The notes under the pieces are model-generated. The model worked only from the letters and a program-made list of their open reading frames with translations, ran no database searches and was not told where the DNA came from. Shown in pieces: positions 49,240 through 61,551 of a stretch of DNA of 64,000 nt; the first letter of the stretch is position 1, and every line of letters begins with the position of its first letter. The position numbers were made by a program, and so were the translations under genes. Origin of the DNA: Balaenoptera acutorostrata (Eukaryota; Chordata; Mammalia; Artiodactyla; Balaenopteridae); contig NW_026645885.1 of NCBI RefSeq assembly GCF_949987535.1, forward strand, positions 186,001 through 250,000, given 5' to 3'.

Positions 49240-50998
49240 TGAGTGGATTTAGGTACGACGATTCTAAGTGAAATAAGTCACACAGAAAAAGACACTTATC
49301 ATAAGATATCACTTCTAGAGGGAATGTAAAAACCGCTACACTTGAACTGAATTACAAAACAGAACAGAGTCACACGTTTAGAAAACACACTATGGCTGCT
49401 GAACGGGCAAGGTGAGGTGGGGTGATGCATAAAACAAGGGTTTCAAATTAGCTCAGATACCGTTCCATAAACCCAATATGTAAGAGACAAGACCTATTCC
49501 TTTTTCAGTGAACTGGACTCAACACCCCCTATTCACCGCACAAGAATATATCTGACTAGTAAGAATCTTCAAACCTATGTATTGATATCTCTCTGTAAGT
49601 GAGTCAAGGGGGTGTAAAGCGGCATAAACACAGCCGTGAAAAGCAGCTAAACCCCATTATAAAAATAAATTACTTTTCAAAACCCGTGAAACAAAGACAG
49701 TGAAAGAGAGAGAAATTCTTCCAAAATTCGTTCAGGGGCTGTGATGCAACCTGGATTGACCATATCTAGACCCACAGCTGATTGAGACATAAGGGTGGAC
49801 ACTCTTGGGGCTGAGAGGTTCGGTGAGGTTGGGTGAGCCAACGCAGACCCTTTCAAGTAATACTGCATGGTACCCATCCCATGGGTCCCAAATCTCCAGG
49901 TTCAAGGGCATCTTCCTACATCGAAAACAGGCATGAGAAACCCAGAAGATGGTACACCATGTGATCGGGATAGGTTTCTAAAACGCACCTCATTTCTCAT
50001 CTCCTTTGCTCGGGTTCACCATTCCAGCCGATTTACTAGCCATCTCCCTCCTTGGAGAATCAGCACCTTTAACCTCCTGTTCCGTACAGGTTGCAATTTG
50101 TCCTGAGGATGAACGGGAAGAGGGGGAACCAATGAGAGACTAGCTCTAGGTGTTGGGACAGGCACAGGTCACTCTATTTTCCCATCAGGAAGAAGAATTA
50201 AGCACAAGCTCAGCCTGCCCCCCAGAACCAGAAGAGGGCCTGAAGCAATCCTGCGCTTTTGCGGCCAGCTCCCAAAAAAGCGAGTTGAAAAATGGAGCTC
50301 AGGGGCACTGCAATTCACAAACCTGCAGAGTTTTAAATGATACCTCTCGTCCACAAATATATTAAGGCAAGGCAACGAAGAGGCTTTGAAAGCAAGGCAG
50401 AATTGCAGGAAACAGATTTCAGGAGGTAGATTCGAATCGCCTTGAAAGCACATGAAAAGCGGCAAAACGTGGACAATGATGCCCTTGGCCAAAAAGGGCG
50501 TATGCGTTTTTTCCTGAATATATTCAGGAAAAAACGCATACGCCCTTTTTGGCCAACCAAGCAACCTGGAAAGGCCAATCAGCGCTCCAAAGAAGTCTCG
50601 CTTCCCAGCGGGCAAAAGGGCCATGCGGAAAAAAGTGTCCAAACCAGAAATGCAGGACCGGCCATGGAGAAATGGGAGCCTTGCTACGCTGATGGGTGGG
50701 ATGTAAATTGCCAACAGCCACTCTGGAGAAGTGTACGGTGTGTTCTGAAACATCTAAAAAACACAGCTTGGAGAGCATAGGGCACTTCCACTCATGGGCA
50801 TATAAATTGGGAAAACGAAAAATCAGCAAGACACAGGCACCCCAAAGTTTAGGGCTGCTCTGTTGACAAGAACCCCCACTTCATTACACCTTAAATATCC
50901 TAGGAAAGAGAAAAATGGATAAAGAAGTTGGGGTCCTCATGTACAATGGAATATCACTCAGCCATGAAATCAACGTCATAAGGCTAGTAGCAGCACGA
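49240..50998 (+). repeat. Satellite unit 29 (1,759 bp)
   Basis: Palindrome 50485-50556, perfect. It resembles units 27 and 30 (GGGATAGG, AAGGCAAGG). Private: CACCATGTG, GGGCATATAA and AAAACGAAAA. Confidence 0.85.
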
Positions 50999-52757
50999 TG
51001 AGTGGATTTAGGTACGACGATTCTAAGTGAAATAAGTCACACAGAAAAAGACACTTATCATAAGATATCACTTCGAGAGGGAATGTAAAAACCGCTACAC
51101 TTGAACTGAATTGCAAAACAGAACAGAGTCACACGTTTAGAAAACACACTATGGCTGCTGAACGGGCAAGGTGAGGTGGGGTGATGCATAAAACAAGGGT
51201 TTCAAATTAGCTCAGATACCGTTCCATAAACCCAATATGTAAGAGACAAGACCTATTCCTTTTTCAGTGAACTGGACTCAACACCCCCTATTCACCGCAC
51301 AAGAATATATCTGACTAGTAAGAATCTTCAAACCTATGTATTGATATCTCTCTGTAAGTGAGTCAAGGGGGTGTAAAGCGGCATAAACACAGCCGTGAAA
51401 AGCAGCTAAACCCCATTATAAAAATAAATTACTTTTCAAAACCCGTGAAACAAAGACAGTGAAAGAGAGAGAAATTCTTCCAAAATTCGTTCAGGGGCTG
51501 TGATGCAACCTGGATTGACCATATCTAGACCCACAGCTGATTGAGACATAAGGGTGGACACTCTTGGGGCTGAGAGGTTCGGTGAGGTTGGGTGAGCCAA
51601 CGCAGACCCTTTCAAGTAATACTGCATGGTACCCATCCCATGGGTCCCAAATCTCCAGGTTCAAGGGCATCTTCCTACATCGAAAACAGGCATGAGAAAC
51701 CCAGAAGATGGTACACCGTGTGATCGGGATAGGTTTCTAACACGCACCTCATTTCTCATCTCCTTTGCTCGGGTTCGCCATTCCAGTCGATTTACTAGCC
51801 ATCTCCCTCCTTGGAGAATCAGCACCTTTAACCTCCTGTTCCGTACAGGTTGCAATTTGTCCTGAGGATGAACGGGAAGAGGGGGAACCAATGAGAGACT
51901 AGCTCTAGGTGTTGGGACAGGCACAGGTCACTCTATTTTCCCATCAGGAAGAAGAATTAAGCACAAGCTCAGCCTGCCCCCCAGAACCAGAAGAGGGCCT
52001 GAAGCAATCCTGCGCTTTTGCGGCCAGCTCCCAAAAAAGCGAGTTGAAAAATGGAGCTCAGGGGCACTGCAATTCACAAACCTGCAGAGTTTTAAATGAT
52101 ACCTCTCGTCCACAAATATATTAAGGCAAGGCAACGAAGAGGCTTTGAAAGCAAGGCAGAATTGCAGGAAACAGATTTCAGGAGGTAGATTCGAATCGCC
52201 TTGAAAGCACATGAAAAGCGGCAAAACGTGGACAATGATGCCCTTGGCCAAAAAGGGCGTATGCGTTTTTTCCTGAATATATTCAGGAAAAAACGCATAC
52301 GCCCTTTTTGGCCAACCAAGCAACCTGGAAAGGCCAATCAGCGCTCCAAAGAAGTCTCGCTTCCCAGCGGGCAAAAGGGCCATGCGGAAAAAAGTGTCCA
52401 AACCAGAAATGCAGGACCGGCCATGGAGAAATGGGAGCCTTGCTACGCTGATGGGTGGGATGTAAATTGCCAACAGCCACTCTGGAGAAGTGTACGGTGT
52501 GTTCTGAAACATCTAAAAAACACAGCTTGGAGAGCATAGGGCACTTCCACTCATGGGCGTATAAATTGGGAAAACTAAAAATCAGCAAGACACAGGCACC
52601 CCAAAGTTTAGGGCTGCTCTGTTGACAAGAACCCCCACTTCATTACACCTTAAATATCCTAGGAAAGAGAAAAATGGATAAAGAAGTTGGGGTCCTCATG
52701 TACAATGGAATATCACTCAGCCATGAAATCAACGTCATAAGGCTAGTAGCAGCACGA
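50999..52757 (+). repeat. Satellite unit 30 (1,759 bp)
   Basis: Palindrome 52244-52315, perfect. The body follows unit 29. Private: CTTCGAGAG, TCTAACACG and CCAGTCGATT. Confidence 0.85.
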
Positions 52758-54516
52758 TGAGTGGATTTAGGTACGACGATTCTAAGTGAAATAAGTCACA
52801 CAGAAAAAGACACTTATCATAAGATATCACTTCTAGAGGGAATGTAAAAACCGCTACACTTGAACTGAATTGCAAAACAGAACAGAGTCACACGTTTAGA
52901 AAACACACTATGGCTGCTGAACGGGCAAGGTGAGGTGGGGTGATGCATAAAACAAGGGTTTCAAATTAGCTCAGATACCGTTCCATAAACCCAATATGTA
53001 AGAGACAAGACCTATTCCTATTTCAGTGAACTGGACTCAACACCCCCTATTCACCGCACAAGAATATATCTGACTAGTAAGAATCTTCAAACCTATGTAT
53101 TGATATCTCTCTGTAAGTGAGTCAAGGGGGTGTAAAGCGGCATAAACACAGCCGTGAAAAGCAGCTAAACCCCATTATAAAAATAAATTACTTTTCAAAA
53201 CCCGTGAAACAAAGACAGTGAAAGAGAGAGAAATTCTTCCAAAATTCGTTCAGGGGCTGTGATGCAACCTGGATTGACCATATCTAGACCCACAGCTGAT
53301 TGAGACATAAGGGCGGACACTCTTGGGGCTGAGAGGTTCGGTGAGGTTGGGTGAGCCAACGCAGACCCTTTCAAGTAATACTGCATGGTACCCATCCCAT
53401 GGGTCCCAAATCTCCAGGTTCAAGGGCATCTTCCTACATCGAAAACAGGCATGAGAAACCCAGAAGATGGTACACCGTGTGATCGGGATAGGTTTGTAAA
53501 ACGCACCTCATTTCTCATCTCCTTTGCTCGGGTTCGCCATTCCAGCCGATTTACTAGCCATCTCCCTCCTTGGAGAATCAGCACCTTTAACCTCCTGTTC
53601 CGTACAGGTTGCAATTTGTCCTGAGGATGAACGGGAAGAGGGGGAACCAATGAGAGACTAGCTCTAGGTGTTGGAACAGGCACAGGTCACTCTATTTTCC
53701 CATCAGGAAGAAGAATTAAGCACAAGCTCAGCCTGCCCCCCAGAACGAGAAGAGGGCCTGAAGCAATCCTGCGCTTTTGCGGCCCGCTCCCAAAAAAGCG
53801 AGTTGAAAAATGGAGCTCAGGGGCACTGCAATTCACAAACCTGCAGAGTTTTAAATGATAACTCTCGTCCACAAATATATTACGGGAAGGCAACGAAGAG
53901 GCTTCGAAAGCAGGGCAGAATTGCAGGAAACAGATTTCAGGAGGTAGATTCGAATCGCCTTGAAAGCACATGAAAAGTGGCAAAATGTGGACAATGATGC
54001 CCTTGGCCAAAAAGGGCGTATGCGTTTTTTCCTGAATATATTCAGGAAAAAACGCATACGCCCTTTTTGGCCAACCAAGCAACCTGGAAAGGCCAATCAG
54101 CGCTCCAAAGAAGTCTCGCTTCCCAGCGGGCAAAAGGGCCATGCGGAAAAAAGTGTCCAAACCAGAAATGCAGGACCGGCCATGGAGAAATGGGAGCCTT
54201 GCTACGCTGATGGGTGGGATGTAAATTGCCAACAGCCACTCTGGAGAAGTGTACGGTGTGTTCTGAAACATCTAAAAAACACAGCTTGGACAGCATAGGG
54301 CACTTCCACTCATGGGCGTATAAATTGGGAAAACTAAAAATCAGCAAGACACAGGCACCCCAAAGTTTAGGGCTGCTCTGTTGACAAGAACCCCCACTTC
54401 ATTACACCTTAAATATCCTAGGAAAGAGAAAAATGGATAAAGAAGTTGGGGTCCTCATGTACAATGGAATATCACTCAGCCATGAAATCAACGTCATAAG
54501 GCTAGTAGCAGCACGA
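52758..54516 (+). repeat. Satellite unit 31 (1,759 bp)
   Basis: Palindrome 54003-54074, perfect. It has TATTACGGG but not the G.T palindrome. Private: CCTATTTCAG, GGGCGGAC, TTGGAACAGG, GAACGAGAAG and CTTCGAAAGCAGGG. Confidence 0.85.
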
Positions 54517-56275
54517 TGAGTGGATTTAGGTACGACGATTCTAAGTGAAATAAGTCACACAGAAAAAGACACTTATCATAAGATATCACTTCTAGAGGGA
54601 ATGTAAAAACCGCTACACTTGAACTGAATTGCAAAACAGAACAGAGTCACACGTTTAGAAAACACACTATGGCTGCTGAACGGGCAAGGTGAGGTGGGGT
54701 GATGCATAAAACAAGGGTTTCAAATTAGCTCAGATACCGTTCCATAAACCCAATATGTAAGAGACAAGACCTATTCCTTTTTCAGTGAACTGGACTCAAC
54801 ACCCCCTATTCACCGCACAAGAATATATCTGACTAGTAAGAATCTTCAAACCTATGTATTGATATCTCTCTGTAAGTGAGTCAAGGGGGTGTAAAGCGGC
54901 ATAAACACAGCCGTGAAAAGCAGCTAAACCCCATTATAAAAATAAATTACTTTTCAAAACCCGTGAAACAAAGACAGTGAAAGAGAGAGAAATTCTTACA
55001 AAATTCGTTCAGGGGCTGTGATGCAACCTGGATTGACCATATCTAGACCCACAGCTGATTGAGACATAAGGGTGGACACTCTTGGGGCTGAGAGGTTCGG
55101 TGAGGTTGGGTGAGCCAACGCAGACCCTTTCAAGTAATACTGCATGGTACCCATCCCATGGGTCCCAAATCTCCAGGTTCAAGGGCATCTTCTTACATCG
55201 AAAACAGGCATGAGAAACCCAGAAGATGGTACACCGTGTGATCCGGATAGGTTTGTAAAACGCACCTCATTTATCATCTCCTTTGCTCGGGTTCGCCATT
55301 CCAGCCGATTTACTAGCCATCTCCCTCCTTGGAGAATCAGCACCTTTAACCTCCTGTTCCGTACAGGTTGCAATTTGTCCTGAGGATGAACGGGAAGAGG
55401 GGGAACCAATGAGAGACTAGCTCTAGGTGTTGGGACAGGCACAGGTCACTCTATTTTCCCATCAGGAAGAAGAATTAAGCACAAGCTCAGCCTGCCCCCA
55501 GAACCAGAAGAGGGCCTGAAGCAATCCTGCGCTTTTGCAGCCCGCTCCCAAAAAAGCGAGTTGATAAAATGGAGCTCAGGGGCACTGCAATTCACAAACC
55601 TGCAGAGTTTTAAATGATACCTCTCGTCCACAAATATATTAAGGGAAGGCAACGAAGAGGCTTTGAAAGCAAGGCAGAATTGCAGGAAACAGATTTCAGG
55701 AGGTAGATTCGAATCGCCTTGAAAGCACATGAAAAGCGGCAAAACGTGGACAATGATGCCCTTGGACAAAAAGGGCGTATGCGTTTTTTCCTGAATATAT
55801 TCAGGAAAAAACGCATACGCCCTTTTTGGCCAACCAAGCAACCTGGAAAGGCCAATCAGCGCTCCAAAGAAGTCTCGCTTCCCAGCGGGCAAAAGGGCCA
55901 TGCGGAAAAATGTGTCCAATCCAGAAATGCAGGACCGGCCATGGAGAAATGGGAGCCTTTCTACGCTGATGGGTGGGATGTAAATTGCCAACAGCCACTC
56001 TGGAGAAGTGTACGGTGTGTTCTGAAACATCTAAAAAACACAGCTTGGAGAGCATAGGGCACTTCCACTCATGGCCGTATAAATTGGGAAAACTAAAAAT
56101 CAGCAAGACACAGGCACCCCAAAGTTTAGGGCTGCTCTGTTGACAAGAACCCCCACTTCATTACACCTTAAATATCCTAGGAAAGAGAAAAATGGATAAA
56201 GAAGTTGTGGTCCTCATGTACAATGGAATATCACTCAGCCATGAAATCAACGTCATAAGGCTAGTAGCAGCACGA
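54517..56275 (+). repeat. Satellite unit 32 (1,759 bp)
   Basis: Palindrome 55762-55833 with C to A at arm position 5 (TTGGACAAAA). Two indels cancel: CTGCCCCCAG (-1) and GTTGATAAAATGG (+1). Private: TCTTACATCG, ATCCGGATAGG, TTTATCATC and GTCCAATCC. Confidence 0.85.
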
Positions 56276-58034
56276 TCAGTGGATTTAGGTACGACGATTC
56301 TAAGTGAAATAAGTCACACAGAAAAAGACACTTATCATAAGATATCACTTCTAGAGGGAATGTAAAAACCGCTACACTTGAACTGAATTGCAAAACAGAA
56401 CAGAGTCACACGTTTAGAAAACACACTATGGCTGCTGAACGGGCAAGGTGAGGTGGGGTGATGCATAAAACAAGGGTTTCAAATTAGCTCAGATACCGTT
56501 CCATAAACCCAATATGTAAGAGACAAGACCTATTCCTTTTTCAGTGAACTGGACTCAACACCCCCTATTCACCGCACAAGAATATATCTGACTAGTAAGA
56601 ATCTTCAAACCTATGTATTGATATCTCTCTGTAAGTGAGTCAAGGGGGTTTAAAGCGGCATAAACACAGCCGTGAAAAGCAGCTAAACCCCATTATAAAA
56701 ATAAATTACTTTTCAAAACCCGTGAAACAAAGACAGTGAAAGAGAGAGAAATTCTTCCAAAATTCGTTCAGGGGCTGTGATGCAACCTGGATTGACCATA
56801 TCTAGACCCACAGCTGATTGAGACATAAGGGTGGACACTCTTGGGGCTGAGAGTTTCGGTGAGGTTGGGTGAGCCAACGCAGACCCTTTCAAGTAATACT
56901 GCATGGTACCCATCCCATGGGTCCCAAATCTCCAGGTTCAAGGGCATCTTCCTACATCGAAAACAGGCATGAGAAACCCAGAAGATGGTACACCGTGTGA
57001 TCGGGAAAGGTTTCTAAAACGCACCTCATTTCTCATCTCCTTTGCTCGGGTTCGCCATTCCAGCCGATTTACTAGCCATCTCCCTCCTTGGAGAATCAGC
57101 ACCTTTAACCTCCTGTTCCGTACAGGTTGCAATTTGTCCTGAGGATGAACGGGAAGAGGGGGAACCAATGAGAGACTAGCTCTAGGTGTTGGGACAGGCA
57201 AAGGTCACTGTATTTTCCCATCAGGAAGAAGAATTAACCACAAGCTCAGCCTGCCCCCCAGAACCAGAAGAGGGCCTGAAGCAATCCTGCGCTTTTGCGG
57301 CCCGCTCCCAAAAAAGCGAGTTGAAAAATGGAGCTCAGGGGCACTGCAATTCACAAACCTGCAGAGTTTTAAATGATACCTCTCGTCCACAAATATATTA
57401 AGGGAAGGCAACGAAGAGGCTTTGAAAGCAAGGCAGAATTGCAGGAAACAGATTTCAGGAGGTAGATTCGAATCGCCTTGAAAGCACATGAAAAGCGGCA
57501 AAACGTGGACAATGATGCCCTTGGACAAAAAGGGCGTATGCGTTTTTTCCTGAATATATTCAGGAAAAAACGCATACGCCCTTTTTGGCCAACCAAGCAA
57601 CCTGGAAAGGCCAATCAGCGCTCCAAAGAAGTCTCGCTTCCCAGCGGGCAAAAGGGCCATGCGGAAAAAAGTGTCCAAACCAGAAATGCAGGACCGGCCA
57701 TGGAGAAATGGGAGCCTTGCTACGCTGATGGGTGGGATGTAAATTGCCAACAGCCACTCTGGAGAAGTGTACGGTGTGTTCTGAAACATCTAAAAAACAC
57801 AGCTTGGAGAGCATAGGGCACTTCCACTCATGGGCGTCTAAATTGGGAAAACTAAAAATCAGCAAGACACAGGCACCCCAAAGTTTAGGGCTGCTCTGTT
57901 GACAAGAACCCCCACTTCATTACACCTTAAATATCCTAGCAAAGAGAAAAATGGATAAAGAAGTTGTGGTTCTCATGTACAATGGAATATCACTCAGCCA
58001 TGAAATCAACGTCATAAGGCTAGTAGCAGCACGA
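56276..58034 (+). repeat. Satellite unit 33 (1,759 bp)
   Basis: Palindrome 57521-57592 with C to A at arm position 5. It starts TCAGTGG. First half of the young 3,517-bp dimer: GAGTTTCGG, GCAAAGGTCACTG, TTAACCAC and GTGGTTCTC. Private T at 56650. Confidence 0.85.
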
Positions 58035-59792
58035 TCAGTGGATTTAGGTACGACGATTCTAAGTGAAATAAGTCACACAGAAAAAGACACTTATAATAAG
58101 ATATCACTTCTAGAGGGAATGTAAAAACCGCTACACTTGAACTGAATTGCAAAACAGAACAGAGTCACACGTTTAGAAAACACACTATGGCTGCTGAACG
58201 GGCAAGGTGAGGTGGGGTGATGCATAAAACAAGGGTTTCAAATTAGCTCAGATACCGTTCCATAAACCCAATATGTAAGAGACAAGACCTATTCCTTTTT
58301 CAGTGAACTGGACTCAACACCCCCTATTCACCGCACAAGAATATATCTGACTAGTAAGAATCTTCAAACCTATGTATTGATATCTCTCTGTAAGTGAGTC
58401 AAGGGGGTGTAAAGCGGCATAAACACAGCCGTGAAAAGCAGCTAAACCCCATTATAAAAATAAATTACTTTTCAAAACCCGTGAAACAAAGACAGTGAAA
58501 GAGAGAGAAATTCTTCCAAAATTCGTTCAGGGGCTGTGATGCAACCTGGATTGACCATATCTAGACCCACAGCTGATTGAGACATAAGGGTGGACACTCT
58601 TGGGGCTGAGAGGTTCGGTGAGGTTGGGTGAGCCAACGCAGACCCTTTCAAGTAATACTGCATGGTACCCATCCCATGGGTCCCAAATCTCCAGGTTCAA
58701 GGGCATCTTCCTACATCGAAAACAGGCATGAGAAACCCAGAAGATGGTACACCGTGTGATCGGGAAAGGTTTCTAAAACGCACCTCATTTCCCATCTCCT
58801 TTGCTCGGGTTCGCCATTCCAGCCGATTTACTAGCCATCTCCCTCCTTGGAGAATCAGCACCTTTAACCTCCTGTTCCGTACAGGTTGCAATTTGTCCTG
58901 AGGATGAACGGGAAGAGGGGGAACCAATGAGAGACTAGCTCTAGGTGTTGGGACAGGCACAGGTCACTCTATTTTCCCATCAGGAAGAAGAATTAAGCAC
59001 AAGCTCAGCCTGCCCCCCAGAACCAGAAGAGGGCCTGAAGAAATCCTGCGCTTTTGCGGCCAGGTGCCAAAAAAGCGAGTTGAAAAATGGAGCTCAGGGG
59101 CACTGCAATTCACAAACATGCAGAGTTTTAAATGATAACTCTCGTCCACAAATATATTGAGGGAAGACAACGAAGAGGCTTTGAAAGCAAGGCAGAATTG
59201 CAGGAAACAGATTTCAGGAGGTAGATTCGAATCGCCTTGAAAGCACATGAAAAGCAGCAAAACGTGGACAATGATGCCCTTGGCAAAAAAGCGCGTATGC
59301 GTTTTTTCCTGAATATATTCAGGAAAAAACGCATACGCCCTTTTTGGCCAACCAAGCAACCTGGAAAGGCAAATCAGCGCTCCAAAGAAGTCTCGCTTCC
59401 CAGCGGGCAAAAGGGCCATGCGGAAAAAATGTCCAAACCAGAAATGCAGGACCGGCCATGGAGAAATGGGAGCCTTGCTACGCTGATGGGTGGGATGTAA
59501 ATTGCCAACAGCCACTCTGGAGAAGTGTACGGTGTGTTCTGAAACATCTAAAAAACACAGCTTGGAGAGCATAGGGCACTTCCACTCATGGGCGTATAAA
59601 TTGGGAAAACTAAAAATCAGCAAGACACAGGCACCCCAAAGTTTAGGGCTGCTCTGTTGACAAGAACCCCCACTTCATTACACCTTAAATATCCTAGGAA
59701 AGAGAAAAATGGATAAAGAAGTTGTGGTCCTCATGTACAATGGAATATCACTCAGCCATGAAATCAACGTCATAAGGCTAGTAGCAGCACGA
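58035..59792 (+). repeat. Satellite unit 34 (1,758 bp)
   Basis: Palindrome 59280-59351, left arm eroded. The 1-bp deletion lies in GCGGAAAAAATGTCC. Shared with unit 36: TTATAATAAG, TTTCCCATC, GAAGAAATCC, CAGGTGCC, AACATGCAG, ATTGAGGG and GGCAAATCAG. Confidence 0.85.
59280..59351. mobile_element. 72-bp palindrome, eroded left arm (unit 34)
   Basis: The left arm reads TTGGCAAAAAAGCGCG, with changes at positions 6 and 13, while the right arm keeps the majority sequence. The identical version is at 62797-62868 in unit 36. Confidence 0.55.
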
Positions 59793-61551
59793 TCAGTGGA
59801 TTTAGGTACGACGATTCTAAGTGAAATAAGTCACACAGAAAAAGACACTTATCATAAGATATCACTTCTAGAGGGAATGTAAAAACCGCTACACTTGAAC
59901 TGAATTGCAAAACAGAACAGAGTCACACGTTTAGAAAACACACTATGGCTGCTGAACGGGCAAGGTGAGGTGGGGTGATGCATAAAACAAGGGTTTCAAA
60001 TTAGCTCAGATACCGTTCCATAAACCCAATATGTAAGAGACAAGACCTATTCCTTTTTCAGTGAACTGGACTCAACACCCCCTATTCACCGCACAAGAAT
60101 ATATCTGACTAGTAAGAATCTTCAAACCTATGTATTGATATCTCTCTGTAAGTGAGTCAAGGGGGTGTAAAGCGGCATAAACACAGCCGTGAAAAGCAGC
60201 TAAACCCCATTATAAAAATAAATTACTTTTCAAAACCCGTGAAACAAAGACAGTGAAAGAGAGAGAAATTCTTCCAAAATTCGTTCAGGGGCTGTGATGC
60301 AACCTGGATTGACCATATCTAGACCCACAGCTGATTGAGACATAAGGGTGGACACTCTTGGGGCTGAGAGTTTCGGTGAGGTTGGGTGAGCCAACGCAGA
60401 CCCTTTCAAGTAATACTGCATGGTACCCATCCCATGGGTCCGAAATCTCCAGGTTCAAGGGCATCTTCCTACATCGAAAACAGGCATGAGAAACCCAGAA
60501 GATGGTACACCGTGTGATCGGGAAAGGTTTCTAAAACGCACCTCATTTCTCATCTCCTTTGCTCGGGTTCGCCATTCCAGCCGATTTACTAGCCATCTCC
60601 CTCCTTGGAGAATCAGCACCTTTAACCTCCTGTTCCGTACAGGTTGCAATTTGTCCTGAGGATGAACGGGAAGAGGGGGAACCAATGAGAGACTAGCTCT
60701 AGGTGTTGGGACAGGCAAAGGTCACTGTATTTTCCCATCAGGAAGAAGAATTAACCACAAGCTCAGCCTGCCCCCCAGAACCAGAAGAGGGCCTGAAGCA
60801 ATCCTGCGCTTTTGCGGCCCGCTCCCAAAAAAGCGAGTTGAAAAATGGAGCTCAGGGGCACTGCAATTCACAAACCTGCAGAGTTTTAAATGATACCTCT
60901 CGTCCACAAATATATTAAGGGAAGGCAACGAAGAGGCTTTGAAAGCAAGGCAGAATTGCAGGAAACAGATTTCAGGAGGTAGATTCGAATCGCCTTGAAA
61001 GCACATGAAAAGCGGCAAAACGTGGACAATGATGCCCTTGGACAAAAAGGGCGTATGCGTTTTTTCCTGAATATATTCAGGAAAAAACGCATACGCCCTT
61101 TTTGGCCAACCAAGCAACCTGGAAAGGCCAATCAGCGCTCCAAAGAAGTCTCGCTTCCCAGCGGGCAAAAGGGCCATGCGGAAAAAAGTGTCCAAACCAG
61201 AAATGCAGGACCGGCCATGGAGAAATGGGAGCCTTGCTACGCTGATGGGTGGGATGTAAATTGCCAACAGCCACTCTGGAGAAGTGTACGGTGTGTTCTG
61301 AAACATCTAAAAAACACAGCTTGGAGAGCATAGGGCACTTCCACTCATGGGCGTCTAAATTGGGAAAACTAAAAATCAGCAAGACACAGGCACCCCAAAG
61401 TTTAGGGCTGCTCTGTTGACAAGAACCCCCACTTCATTACACCTTAAATATCCTAGCAAAGAGAAAAATGGATAAAGAAGTTGTGGTTCTCATGTACAAT
61501 GGAATATCACTCAGCCATGAAATCAACGTCATAAGGCTAGTAGAAGCACGA
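59793..61551 (+). repeat. Satellite unit 35 (1,759 bp)
   Basis: Palindrome 61038-61109 with C to A at arm position 5. Copy of unit 33 apart from G at 60442 and A at 61544, and it lacks the T found at 56650. Confidence 0.85.

Larger units (their letters stand above)
43963..50998 (+). repeat. Higher-order repeat: 3,518-bp dimer, two copies, partly diverged
   Basis: Units 26 and 28 share GAATTGCAAAAC, CCCCAGTATA, CCAAAGAGAG and GAAAACAAGG. Units 27 and 29 share GGGATAGG, GGGTTCACC and TTAAGGCAAGG. Copies are 43963-47480 and 47481-50998. Unit 27 differs from unit 29 at several places (for example CTATCTATTG and CCTGCTTGG), so this dimer is older, or more often converted, than the others. Confidence 0.7.
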
